Shown here piece by piece: positions 1-7,998 of a DNA stretch of 64,000 nucleotides. The stretch spans positions 1,167,584 to 1,231,583 of the forward strand of contig NC_009142.1 of the NCBI RefSeq assembly GCF_000062885.1, given 5' to 3'. The position numbers were made by a program, and so were the translations under genes. A model generated the notes under the pieces. That model worked only from the letters and a program-made list of their open reading frames with translations, ran no database searches and was not told the origin of the DNA. This DNA comes from Saccharopolyspora erythraea NRRL 2338. GTDB taxonomy: Bacteria > Actinomycetota > Actinomycetes > Mycobacteriales > Pseudonocardiaceae. Within the stretch, counting starts at the first letter, position 1, and every line of letters begins with the position of its first letter.

Positions 1-51
1 CGGCCGCCGACACTTTCGGGTCCATAGTGGAGGGAACGGGGAGTGGCCGGA

Positions 52-96
52 CACCGCACCACGGGCCCGGACCGGTGGCGGGCCGGTGGTGCGGTG
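52..96 (-). terminator. hairpin downstream of the 31-aa membrane peptide gene
   Basis: An 11-bp perfect inverted repeat (52-62 with 86-96, arm CACCGCACCAC) with further GC pairing inside begins four bases past the stop codon of the minus-strand small gene. No U-tract follows, so it is a hairpin-type terminator or transcript stabiliser of uncertain strength. Confidence 0.4.
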
Positions 97-99
97 CGG

Positions 100-195
100 T
101 CACATCTGGTTGGCGATGATCACGAACAGGGTGATGATCCACCCCATGATCAGTGCGGAAAGGACGGCGAGCTTGTTGGTGACCAAGCGGGTCAT
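100..195 (-). CDS. 31-residue single-pass membrane peptide
   Basis: This small gene starts at ATG 195 with a good Shine-Dalgarno (GGGAGG) about 8 bases upstream and stops at 100-102. The peptide has a short basic/polar head (MTRLVTNK), one hydrophobic helix of about 20 residues rich in Ile, Leu and Trp, and a short polar tail (ANQM). The layout is typical of small membrane-anchored regulatory or stress peptides. It lies 431 bp past the end of corA on the same strand. No function can be assigned. Support is the ribosome site, the clean transmembrane pattern and a hairpin directly after the stop. Confidence 0.6.
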   Translation of the reverse strand: MTRLVTNKLAVLSALIMGWIITLFVIIANQM

Positions 196-279
196 GGCGG
201 GTTTCCTCCCAGCGTGAGAAACGAAGATCTACGGATTTCGTTCGACTCACGATGTGGCCCGCGGTGCCGGCCCGGGGCG

Positions 280-480
280 TCAGCGCGCGGCTGCGGCGCG
301 CGGCGCGGCGGGGACCGCGTCCCACATCGCACCGGGTTTTCGCTCGATCCACGCGGTGTGCCGGAACCGCTGCTCGAGGAGGACCCGGTGCGCGCCGGGA
401 CTTCGCCGAGCGGTCAGGTCGCCGAGGACGGGAAGCCGCCCGTGGTCGGCTCGTGCAGAGCGCGTCGCCGTGAGACGCAT
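280..480 (-). CDS. hypothetical 66-aa basic protein
   Basis: The frame starts at ATG 480, preceded by an excellent ribosome binding site (GAGGAGG about 5 bases before the start), and ends at 280-282. The product is Arg/Ala-rich with no membrane segment or cysteine pattern; the C-terminus is low-complexity Ala/Arg. It lies between corA and the 31-aa membrane peptide on the same strand and could be co-transcribed with the latter. The strong Shine-Dalgarno is the main support. The composition is also what a random frame of GC-rich DNA would give, so the gene is tentative. Confidence 0.4.
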   Translation of the reverse strand: MRLTATRSARADHGRLPVLGDLTARRSPGAHRVLLEQRFRHTAWIERKPGAMWDAVPAAPRAAAAR

Positions 481-626
481 GGCTTCCTCCTCACCTGCCG
501 TTGTCCGATACCCGGTGCGCCGGGCGGTTTGCGAACGGCGGAACTCGCTACGGCGACCGCCGGTGCGATGAGTGACCCCGGTGGTGATGTCGTCCGCTGG
601 GGCGGAATCGTTACACCCCATGATCA

Positions 627-1706
627 TCACAACCACTTGTTCCGCCGGAAGATCTTGAACAGCACGACGCAGGCCGACATCATGACCAGCAGCGTCGCCG
701 GATACCCGAACGTCCACCGGGTCTCGGGCATCACGTCGAAGTTCATCCCGTAGATCCCGGCGATCATCGTCGGCGTCGAGATGATCGCCACCCACGCCGA
801 GATCTTGCGCATGTCGGTGTTCTGCTGGAGCGTGATCTTGGCCAGCGTCGCGTCGACCAGCGTGGTGAGCAGCTCGTCGAAGGACGCCACCCGCTCGGAG
901 ACGGTGGCCAGGTGGTCGTCGACGTTGCGGAAGTAGGAGCGGACCTCCTCCGGCACCATCGGCGTGTAGCCCTCCGCCAGCCGCTGCAACGGTTTGGCCA
1001 GCGGCATCACCGACCGGCGGAGCTCCATCACCTCGCGCTTCATCAGGTAGATCTGCTCGGCGTCGATCTTGGTCCGGGGCGCGAAGACCTCGGCCTCCAT
1101 CTCGTCGATGTCGTCCTGGATGGCGTCGGTGACCTCGAGGTAGGTGTCCACCACGTGGTCGGCGATGCCGTGCAGCACCGCCGACGGCCCGAGCGCGAGC
1201 TGCTCCGGGTCCTGTTCGAGCTGGTGGCGGACCTGCGCGAGGCCCGCGTGCTTGCCGTGCCGGACCGTGATGACGAAGTCGCGGCCGACGAAGGCCATCA
1301 GCTCGCCGCTCTCCACGATCTCGCTGTTGGCCGACAGCGTCTCGTTGGCGATGTAGCGGACCGTCTTGAGCACCATGAACAGCGTGTTGTCGTAGCGCTC
1401 CAGCTTGGGCCGCTGGTGGGCGTGCACGGCGTCCTCGACGGCGAGCTCGTGCAGACCGAAGGTCTCGGCCAGGCCGTTGATCTGCTCCTCGCTGGGCTCG
1501 TGCAGGCCGATCCAGACGAACCCGGAGCCGCGGCGGCGCACTTCGTCGATCGCATCGGTGTGGGTCCAGGACCCCTCCAGGCGCTCACCGTCGACGTAGA
1601 TGGCGCAGTCGACGACGTAGGCCGACACCGGTGTGGGGAGGCGCTGCGCGGGACGGGTGCCGCCGTTGCGGCGGTTGCGAAGGCCGAGCGAGGACAGGCT
1701 GGGCAT
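627..1706 (-). CDS. corA: CorA-family magnesium/cobalt transporter
   Basis: The 359-residue product is a CorA-type divalent cation channel that takes up Mg2+ (also Co2+/Ni2+) through a membrane pentamer. A large acidic, helical N-terminal cytoplasmic domain (about 30-290) is followed by two C-terminal membrane helices. The signature GMN motif is at residues 320-322 (IYGMNFDVMPE), at the mouth of the pore, and the protein ends in a basic tail as usual. Length is normal for the family. ATG 1706 has GGAGG seven bases upstream. The gene appears monocistronic. No magnesium riboswitch was recognised in the 411-bp upstream region. Confidence 0.95.
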   Translation of the reverse strand: MPSLSSLGLRNRRNGGTRPAQRLPTPVSAYVVDCAIYVDGERLEGSWTHTDAIDEVRRRGSGFVWIGLHEPSEEQINGLAETFGLHELAVEDAVHAHQRPKLERYDNTLFMVLKTVRYIANETLSANSEIVESGELMAFVGRDFVITVRHGKHAGLAQVRHQLEQDPEQLALGPSAVLHGIADHVVDTYLEVTDAIQDDIDEMEAEVFAPRTKIDAEQIYLMKREVMELRRSVMPLAKPLQRLAEGYTPMVPEEVRSYFRNVDDHLATVSERVASFDELLTTLVDATLAKITLQQNTDMRKISAWVAIISTPTMIAGIYGMNFDVMPETRWTFGYPATLLVMMSACVVLFKIFRRNKWL

Positions 1707-2117
1707 GGGCGGACCTCCAGGAACGCTGGTACCGGGAAAGCAGGGTCGAGAAACCGCTCGCGCATCCCGGCCGGCACATCGAGGTCCACCGTGTGGCGTG
1801 GACTCCGGGGAAGTTCGCCTACCGGCTGGTCCTCCAGGCGGGGATGCGGTTGGTACTGCACGGAAGTGCGCTGTCAGAACTGCTGTTCAACGATCCCTCA
1901 CCTCCCGGAACTCGACCACCGTCGCGGTGGGTTGGTCAGCCGACGGACAAGAATACTCCCCACGTCCACGGACGGCGCAACGGATGGCCTCGGGGGTCAC
2001 AGCCCGCAGTCGAAACGGGTGAATTATCCGCCTTGCGGAGAAACGCTCACGACTACCAGCGGGTACGTGACGAAACCCCGGGTGGCCGCCGCGGGCAGGG
2101 CGACCGGCCGCCTCAAT
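1707..2117. other. intergenic region upstream of corA
   Basis: This 411-bp gap lies between the start of corA and the end of the Nudix gene, both on the minus strand. It should contain the corA promoter. I see no convincing gene, hairpin with U-tract, repeat or riboswitch; open frames here have no ribosome binding site or recognisable protein features. Confidence 0.5.
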
Positions 2118-2531
2118 TCAGGTGTCACCGTCGCGAGGTAGGCAGCCCCAGCTTCGCAGGACGTCGGCGAGCCCCTCCGTGAGCGCGTTTTCCCGCTCCA
2201 GTGTGGCGAAAGTCGCACTGTCCGTCCAGCGGGCGTCCGCAGCGTCGTCACCAGCGGAAAGCGACGACCCACTACTCCAGCAGGAGTAGTCGAGGATCTC
2301 GAAGGTGCCATTCGGTGCGGGCCGCAGCACACGGCCCACGAGATCGCCGACAGTGACGGAGAGTCCCGTTTCCTCCAGGACTTCGCGGTGTACCGCCATC
2401 TGGTCGGTTTCCCCGGGCTCGACCTTGCCGCCCGGCAGCGACCACTTGCCCCGACCCGGCTCACGGGCACGTTTGACCAGCAGCAACCGGCCTTGTGGGT
2501 CGTGGATCACAGCGCCGACGCAACGGATCAC
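2118..2531 (-). CDS. Nudix hydrolase (MutT-like)
   Basis: This 137-residue protein is a single-domain Nudix pyrophosphohydrolase that probably cleaves a nucleoside diphosphate-linked substrate. A complete Nudix box (G-x5-E-x7-REVLEETGL) spans residues 35-57, carrying the metal-binding Glu residues. The N-terminal strand MIRCVGAVIHD and the PGRGKWSLPGG approach are typical of MutT/8-oxo-dGTPase relatives, but substrate cannot be read from sequence. The gene diverges from the small secreted peptide gene, separated by 167 bp of shared upstream DNA. Start is ATG 2531. Confidence 0.9.
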   Translation of the reverse strand: MIRCVGAVIHDPQGRLLLVKRAREPGRGKWSLPGGKVEPGETDQMAVHREVLEETGLSVTVGDLVGRVLRPAPNGTFEILDYSCWSSGSSLSAGDDAADARWTDSATFATLERENALTEGLADVLRSWGCLPRDGDT

Positions 2532-2698
2532 GTGGCTCTCCTATACGATCATCGACACGGAGGGTAGCCGGAGTGAGGCTGCCCGCGAACGACTGACCCA
2601 AGTGCGGTACAAAGCTGCCGTAAGACGGCCGCGTGCGGTACAACGGATCAGCAGGCGCCATCGGCTACTAACGGGCATTTCGGACGGGGTGCGTCACA

Positions 2699-2860
2699 GT
2701 GAACATGAAGAAAATCCTGACCTGGGCCGGGATCGCGTTCCTCCTGTTCTTCTTGATCTCAGCGCCGGCTCAGGCCAGCGCGACCGTAACCGGAATCCTC
2801 GACAGCCTTCGCGGGGCTGCGGAGTCGGTCATCACGTTCATGCAGAACCTCTTCCAGTAA
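2699..2860 (+). CDS. small exported or membrane-anchored peptide (53 aa)
   Basis: The short frame from GTG 2699 (alternative ATG 2705, beginning MKKILTWAG) encodes a Lys-Lys head, a hydrophobic segment of about 17 residues (about 8-24) ending in APAQA, then an amphipathic helix containing GILDSLRGAAESV. The first half looks like a signal peptide or anchor; the second half could lie on the membrane surface. Peptides of this layout starting MKKILTWA are common in actinobacteria, often beside PH-domain membrane proteins as here (26 bp downstream). Molecular role is unknown. Confidence 0.75.
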   Translation: MNMKKILTWAGIAFLLFFLISAPAQASATVTGILDSLRGAAESVITFMQNLFQ

Positions 2861-2886
2861 ACCGCGAGCCGCGGGAGGCGGTTGCC

Positions 2887-3450
2887 GTGTTCGCTCCGAA
2901 GGATCCCGACGAGTACCTGCTCGAGTCCGAGCGACGGGTCATCCGGGTTCGCCGTCATTGGGCGTTCCTGGTGTGGGACCTCTTCGAGGCGTTCGGGCTG
3001 CTCGCCGGACTGGTGATGGTCTCGTACCTGCTACCGGGCGGCAGCACGCTGCCGGTGAACGTCCTGTGGTACGCGGGTCTGATCGTGCTGCTGCGCTTCA
3101 CGTACCAGATCCTCAGCTGGTACGTGGAGCGCATCGTCGTGACCGACAAGAGGTTCCTCATCACCACCGGTGTCTTCGACATCAACGTGGCGATGATGCC
3201 GATCACCAAGGTCACCGACCTCACGTTCCGGCGGACGCTGCTGGGCCGCATGCTCGGCTACGGCACCCTGATCGTCGAGTCCGCCGGTCAGATCCAGGCG
3301 CTCAACCGCATCGAGTACGTGCCGAACCCGGACCGCGTCGAGGAGGCCATCTCCGGCCTGGTCTTCGGCGACAAGAAGGCCCAGCAGGACCGGTTCTCGA
3401 TGCTAAAGGCCAGGCGCGCCGCCGTCGGCAGGCGCAAGGCCAAGCTCTAG
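2887..3450 (+). CDS. membrane protein with bacterial PH (bPH2/YdbT-like) domain
   Basis: The 187-residue product starts at GTG 2887. Residues 1-24 are charged; two hydrophobic helices (about 25-47 and 58-75) are followed by a bacterial pleckstrin-homology-like domain with the family pattern YVERIVVTDKRFLI (about 79-92), then ITKVTDL and GTLIVESAG. The C-terminal tail is strongly basic. bPH2 proteins are membrane-associated and of mostly unknown function, some linked to cell-envelope stress. The gene directly follows the small exported peptide gene, so the two may work together at the membrane. Confidence 0.85.
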   Translation: MFAPKDPDEYLLESERRVIRVRRHWAFLVWDLFEAFGLLAGLVMVSYLLPGGSTLPVNVLWYAGLIVLLRFTYQILSWYVERIVVTDKRFLITTGVFDINVAMMPITKVTDLTFRRTLLGRMLGYGTLIVESAGQIQALNRIEYVPNPDRVEEAISGLVFGDKKAQQDRFSMLKARRAAVGRRKAKL

Positions 3451-3520
3451 AGTCCCGCGGGCGGGACAACGGCCCCGCCCGGCAGGGGTGCGCGGCGCTC
3501 CGGGGCCATCGGCCACACTG

Positions 3521-4399
3521 ATGGGTGTGCGAATCGACCTGCACACGCATTCAACCGAGTCCGACGGCACCGACACGCCGTCGGAACTGGTCGCCACGGC
3601 GATCGCCGCCGGGCTCGACGTCATCGCCCTCACCGATCACGACACCACCGCGGGGTGGGCCGAGGCGGAGCGGGCGGTGCGGGAGCACCGCGGGCCGGGC
3701 CGTCTGCGGGTCGTTCCCGGCGCCGAGCTCTCCTGCGCCTGCCCGGACGGCAACGGGCGCACCATCACCGTGCACCTGCTCGCCTACCTCTTCGACCCGC
3801 GCTCCACCGCGCTGGCGGAGGAGCAGTCGCGGCTGCGCGCCGAGCGGCGGGTGCGGCTGCGCGCGATGGCGCAGCGGATGGCCGACGACGGCTTCCCCGT
3901 CGATCCCGACGAGCTGATGGCGGGTCTGCCGCCGGACTCACCGGGCGGGCGCCCGCACCTGGCCAGGGCGCTGGTCCGCGCGGGCACCGTCGCCAGCGTC
4001 GACGAGGCGTTCGCCCGGTACCTGGGCGGCCGGGGCAGCTACTACCTCCCGCGCACCGACACACCGGTGCACCGCGCGATCGACATGATCACCGAAGCCG
4101 GCGGCGTGACCGTGCTGGCGCACCCGTTCGCCGCCGCGCGGGGACCGATGGTGTCCGCCGAGGTCATCGCGGAGCTGGCCGGACACGGGCTCGGCGGCGT
4201 CGAGATCGACCATCCCGACCACGATCCCCAGGTGCGGGACCGGCTGCGGGCGCTGGCCGCCGAGCTGGACCTGGTGCCGACCGGCAGCAGCGACTACCAC
4301 GGCACCAACAAGACGATCGCGATCGGCCAGGAGACCACCGCGCCGGAGTCGCTGGACCGACTGGCGCAGCGGTGCACCGGGAGCAAGATCATCGGGTGA
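3521..4399 (+). CDS. PHP-domain metal-dependent phosphoesterase
   Basis: The 292-residue protein has the polymerase-and-histidinol-phosphatase fold. It opens with MGVRIDLHTHSTESDGT (first metal-binding HxH), followed by the ALTDHDTT motif, a Glu in GAELSC, the VLAHPFAA motif and a final SSDYHG motif. The set of His/Asp/Glu ligands is complete, supporting activity. Stand-alone members include nucleoside 3',5'-bisphosphate phosphatases and 5'-3' exoribonucleases; which applies here is unknown. Start could be ATG 3521 or GTG 3527. The nuclease gene 50 bp downstream on the same strand suggests nucleic-acid metabolism. Confidence 0.9.
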   Translation: MGVRIDLHTHSTESDGTDTPSELVATAIAAGLDVIALTDHDTTAGWAEAERAVREHRGPGRLRVVPGAELSCACPDGNGRTITVHLLAYLFDPRSTALAEEQSRLRAERRVRLRAMAQRMADDGFPVDPDELMAGLPPDSPGGRPHLARALVRAGTVASVDEAFARYLGGRGSYYLPRTDTPVHRAIDMITEAGGVTVLAHPFAAARGPMVSAEVIAELAGHGLGGVEIDHPDHDPQVRDRLRALAAELDLVPTGSSDYHGTNKTIAIGQETTAPESLDRLAQRCTGSKIIG

Positions 4400-4448
4400 T
4401 CCGCCGGTCGGCGGGCCAGTTCCCGGCAATGGCCGCGAACTGCGTACT

Positions 4449-5288
4449 GTGGTGAGCGTGCAGGGGCAGCTCGGACTTGAAGGCATCCCCACCAAGCTGG
4501 TGCGCGTCACGCCGGCTCGGTTGGCGAACTGGGCGCAGTGCCCGCGCAAGTACCGCATGACCTACCTCGACCGGCCGACGCCTCCGCGTGCCGGGGCCTG
4601 GGCGCACAGCACCCTGGGCGCGGTCGTGCACAACGTGCTCCGCGCGTTCTTCGAGCTGCGTCCGGGCAAGCGCACCCCGGAGCAGGTTCCCGTCCTGCTG
4701 CGCCGCTACTGGAAGAGCGACGGCTTCGCCGACGCCGAGCAGGTCGCGCGCCACCGCCGCCGGGCGCAGGAGTGGCTGACCTCCTACGTCGAGGGGCTCG
4801 ATCCCGACGCCGCCCCGGTCGCGGTGGAGCGGTGGGTCTCGGCGCCGATGGGCTCGATCATCGCGGAGGGCCGGGTGGACCGGCTCGACGAGCGCGGCGG
4901 CGAGCTCGTCGTGGTCGACTACAAGACCGGGCGGCACGCCCTCGGCGTCGACGACGCCCGCGACTCCCTCGCGCTCGCGCTCTACGCGCTGGCGGCGCGC
5001 AAGAGCCTGCACCGGCCGTGCCGCCGCGTCGAGCTGCACCACCTGCCCACCGGGCAGGTCGCGGGCTGGGAGCACACCGAAGGCACGCTGCGCGCGCACC
5101 TCGACCGCGCCGAATCCCTGGCCGCCGGCCTGCAGGACGCGACCGACGCGTTCGTCGCCGGCGGCGACGACGCGGCCTTCCCGGCGGTGACCGGCAGGCA
5201 CTGCTCGTGGTGCGACTTCCGCGCGCACTGCCCGGAAGGCAAGCAGGCGGCTCCCGACGTCGCGCCGTGGGCGTCGCTGGGGGAGTGA
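4449..5288 (+). CDS. RecB-family PD-(D/E)XK exonuclease with Fe-S cysteines
   Basis: The 279-residue protein belongs to the RecB/Cas4-like nuclease family. The catalytic core is visible in GRVDRLDE and VVDYKTG (Asp and Lys of the PD-D/ExK fold). Four cysteines flank the core in the pattern known to hold a [4Fe-4S] cluster: Cys31 in AQCPRKY, then Cys252, Cys255 and Cys261 near the end. No helicase domain is attached. GTG codons at 4449, 4452 and 4458 can all start; a -10-like TACTGT ending at 4450 makes a leaderless start at 4458 possible. The next gene begins two bases after the stop. Confidence 0.9.
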   Translation: MVSVQGQLGLEGIPTKLVRVTPARLANWAQCPRKYRMTYLDRPTPPRAGAWAHSTLGAVVHNVLRAFFELRPGKRTPEQVPVLLRRYWKSDGFADAEQVARHRRRAQEWLTSYVEGLDPDAAPVAVERWVSAPMGSIIAEGRVDRLDERGGELVVVDYKTGRHALGVDDARDSLALALYALAARKSLHRPCRRVELHHLPTGQVAGWEHTEGTLRAHLDRAESLAAGLQDATDAFVAGGDDAAFPAVTGRHCSWCDFRAHCPEGKQAAPDVAPWASLGE

Positions 5289-5290
5289 CC

Positions 5291-5749
5291 GTGCGACCGA
5301 ACGAACCGAGGCGCGACGCCCGTCCACCGATGCCGCCCCCTCCGCGCCGCACCGATGCCCGGACGAAGCCGCGGATGCGCCCTCCGCTGCCCGAGCAGGA
5401 GGCCGAGGAGCTGCGGGCCTGGCGCGACCACGCCGCGCGTTCCGGCGGACGGCACGCGCGCAGGTCGCGGCCGACGCGGTCGGGCACCGCCGCGCGCGGC
5501 GTTTCCGGTGCGCTGGCAACGGGTCTGCTCGTGCTGTCGCTGTTCCTGGTAGGCGTGCAGTACTGGGCGACCAGCATCGGCCAGCAGGGACCGGGCGTCG
5601 GCGTGGTGGTCGGGCACTTCGTGGCATCGGCGCTGGCGCTGGTGTTGCAGGCCGTCGCGGACCGGCGGCGTGATCTGACCGGAGGTCTGGCGACCGCGGG
5701 CGCCTATGTCGTCGCGCTCGGCGCGCTGTGGTTCTGGTGGTGGGTCTGA
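5291..5749 (+). CDS. hypothetical membrane protein
   Basis: This 152-residue protein starts at GTG 5291, two bases after the preceding nuclease stop, so it is almost certainly co-transcribed with it. The first 65 residues are hydrophilic, Pro/Arg-rich and probably cytoplasmic. Three hydrophobic helices follow (about 70-90, 104-121 and 132-152), the last ending in a Trp-rich stretch at the C-terminus. No enzymatic motif is visible. The Pro-rich leader plus three-helix layout is common among uncharacterised actinobacterial proteins. Confidence 0.75.
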   Translation: MRPNEPRRDARPPMPPPPRRTDARTKPRMRPPLPEQEAEELRAWRDHAARSGGRHARRSRPTRSGTAARGVSGALATGLLVLSLFLVGVQYWATSIGQQGPGVGVVVGHFVASALALVLQAVADRRRDLTGGLATAGAYVVALGALWFWWWV

Positions 5750-5841
5750 CCGGGTCGCTGCCGCGGGCCCGGATGCGCTGACCCGCGCAAACGTTGCTCA
5801 ACAGCGCTTTCGCGGCGCGAAGTTTCGGTATTCTCGATCAC

Positions 5842-6480
5842 ATGGTCACCCGTGCCCCGGGGCTCCGGGAGCGCAAGAAGCTGCACACGCGCCAGGCCCT
5901 GAGCTGGGCCGCGGTACGGCTCGCGGTGGAGCGCGGGCTGGAGAACGTGCTGGTTGACGACATCGCGGCGGCGGCAGGGGTTTCGGCTCGTACGTTCAAC
6001 AACTACTTCTCCAGCAAGGCGGAGGCGATCGCGGCACGGCACCTGGACCGGTCGCGGCGGGCGGTCGCGGAGTTCCGCGCCAGGCCCCGGGAAGAGGCGC
6101 TGTGGACGGCGATCAGCCACGCGGTGCTCTCGCAGTACGCCGGCGACCCCTCCGGTTCGACACCGGACTGGGTCGCCGGGGTCCGGCTGATGATCAGCGA
6201 ACCCGCGCTGCGCGGGGAGTTCCTGCGCGCCGAGACGCTGGCCGAGGAGGAGTTCGCGGAGGTGGTCGGGGAACGGACCGGCACCGACCCCGGGTGGGAC
6301 CTCTACCCGCGGCTGGTTGCGGCCGCCGTGGGCGCGGCGGGCCGGGTGGCGATCCACCGCTGGCTGAGCGTGAACCCGCCCGGCCTGCTGGAACCGCTGC
6401 TCAGCAACGCATTGGACCAGATAGCCGCTGGTCTTCCTGATCCGTCTGCCAGCAGTGCGGCGCCGCCGAGGACGGACTGA
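5842..6480 (+). CDS. TetR-family transcriptional regulator
   Basis: The 212-residue protein has an N-terminal TetR DNA-binding domain with the helix-turn-helix around VDDIAAAAGVSARTFNNYF (about 38-56). The C-terminal ligand-binding region resembles the MftR/AcrR-like class that recognises small hydrophobic ligands. ATG 5842 is preferred over upstream in-frame codons because the DNA-binding domain begins soon after it and a -10-like TATTCT ends about seven bases before it, suggesting a leaderless transcript. The upstream neighbour runs the same way and the downstream one is convergent, so the target is not obvious; autoregulation is likely. Confidence 0.88.
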   Translation: MVTRAPGLRERKKLHTRQALSWAAVRLAVERGLENVLVDDIAAAAGVSARTFNNYFSSKAEAIAARHLDRSRRAVAEFRARPREEALWTAISHAVLSQYAGDPSGSTPDWVAGVRLMISEPALRGEFLRAETLAEEEFAEVVGERTGTDPGWDLYPRLVAAAVGAAGRVAIHRWLSVNPPGLLEPLLSNALDQIAAGLPDPSASSAAPPRTD

Positions 6481-6583
6481 GCCGGGGCTGGCGCTGAGCC
6501 CGGCCGTGTCGAGGGTCGAGCGGGGCCGGCCGCTCGGCGGACGATAGTCCGATGTGGACAGAACACAGTCGACCGCGGTCCGG

Positions 6584-7795
6584 TCAGCGCAGCGCGACCA
6601 GCGTCTCGCCGCGCTGCTCGACGAGCACGTCACCCGCCGAGTCGAGCCCCACCGGACCGGCGTAGCCCTGCCGGTCGACGGGGATGACCCGCTCCCGCGC
6701 GCCGGTCGCCGGGTCGAGCACGGCGAGCCCGTCCCGCACCGGCACCAGCAGCTTGCCGCCGACGACGGTGCCCGGCCCGAGGGTGTCCGGCGCGGTCCAC
6801 AGCGGGGTGAGGTCGTCCGGGTGCAGTGCGACGGTGTCGGTGCCGGTGAACCAGTAGACCTGGCCGTCGCGGGTGGTGGCTTCGATCCGCGAGTTCGCGG
6901 TGGTGTCCCGCGGTCCGATCCGGACCGGGAAGGACCCGACCACGGCGGCGTTGCCGTCGTAGACGAGCAGTTGCGAGCGGTCGGGCGCGAGCACGGCGGC
7001 GTGGTCCTTGGAGACGGCGACCACGCTCGCGCCGGGCAGGCCCAGGCCGGTGCTGAACAGCTCCTCGGGCTTCTCGTCGTCCTCCGGCTTGGTCTTGAGC
7101 AGCGTGATCCGGCCGCCGGGTTCGCCGGGGCACTCCTCGACCAGGCCGAACCGCTGGTCTCCGACGGCGACCGAACCGTACTGGCAGTCCGGGCGCTTGA
7201 GGTTGTTGTCCGGGTTCTTCATCGCGGGCGGGATGCCGTACTGCTGGGTGCGGACCAGGTCCGAGCGCCAGCTCTCCACGGCCCTGCGGCCGCTCGCGGT
7301 GACGTAGGTTCCGTCGGAGAGCAGCCGGGTGCCGAACTCGGCGTCGCCGTTGCGCTGCGGCCCGCGCACGCCGTTCGAGCCGCGCAGCGACGTCACTTCG
7401 CTGCAGTTGTGGTCCTTGCGGTAGACCGCGATCGCCCGCTTCCACGACTCGCCGACCGTGCACAGCGGGATGTCCCTGGCGTAGCGCCAGCGGACCTGGC
7501 CGGTGGCCGGATCGCGGCCGACGACCTCGTTGCCCCCGGCGGTCACGACGGCCGGTCCCGCCACCACGGGCACCGGGGTGGCCGGGCTCGGCTCCCGCCA
7601 CGCCTCGCGCAGCGACTCGGGTACCCGCACCGACTCCGGGTCGGGCAGGTCCGGGGCGGACTGGGCGGCGGGTTCGGAGATGGTGGCGCGGGCGTCGCTT
7701 CCCGCCCACACCACGACGGAGGCCGCCAGCACGGCCACGGCGATCAGCACGACTGCGGCGAGGTCGGCTTTCGTCCGCCGTTCCGGCCGTACCAC
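6584..7795 (-). CDS. membrane-anchored PQQ-like beta-propeller protein (Rv3212-type)
   Basis: The 403-residue protein has one N-terminal signal-anchor helix (about 12-32) after a basic head, then an extracytoplasmic domain made of short beta-repeats such as VVGRDPATGQVRWRY and LAVLDPATGARERV, typical of PQQ-like propellers. Cysteines around the middle of the exported part may form disulfides. It follows rhlE on the same strand, the arrangement recalled for M. tuberculosis Rv3211-Rv3212. A role as an envelope scaffold is inference; no catalytic residues are visible. Confidence 0.8.
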   Translation of the reverse strand: MVRPERRTKADLAAVVLIAVAVLAASVVVWAGSDARATISEPAAQSAPDLPDPESVRVPESLREAWREPSPATPVPVVAGPAVVTAGGNEVVGRDPATGQVRWRYARDIPLCTVGESWKRAIAVYRKDHNCSEVTSLRGSNGVRGPQRNGDAEFGTRLLSDGTYVTASGRRAVESWRSDLVRTQQYGIPPAMKNPDNNLKRPDCQYGSVAVGDQRFGLVEECPGEPGGRITLLKTKPEDDEKPEELFSTGLGLPGASVVAVSKDHAAVLAPDRSQLLVYDGNAAVVGSFPVRIGPRDTTANSRIEATTRDGQVYWFTGTDTVALHPDDLTPLWTAPDTLGPGTVVGGKLLVPVRDGLAVLDPATGARERVIPVDRQGYAGPVGLDSAGDVLVEQRGETLVALR

Positions 7796-7998
7796 TGCGA
7801 CTCCCCGCTCAGTCCGCTGACTCTGGCGCTCTCGAGCTTAGCCGCCGATCGGGCGACGCCCGGTCTCCCCGCCCGCCGCCGTCGGCAGGGCTGCTCGGCC
7901 GGTGGGCGGGGCGTCCGCGCCGCCCCGGCCCGAGACGGGCCGGCTCCTCCGGAACCGACCCGGGACGCGGGCCGGCCCTCCGGGCCGACCCCGCCACC

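Noticed and set aside
43-753. Long plus-strand open frame at the left end
   Set aside because: It runs antisense to the membrane peptide and corA, has no ribosome site and low-complexity composition.
1707-2117. Magnesium riboswitch upstream of corA
   Set aside because: No conserved M-box-like stems could be traced.
912-2141. 409-codon frame opposite corA
   Set aside because: It is the antisense shadow of a certain CorA gene; Val/Leu/Asp/His-rich composition typical of antisense frames.
4449-5288. Cas4 protein
   Set aside because: The fold and Cys pattern are shared, but there is no CRISPR context; a generic RecB-family nuclease is the safer call.
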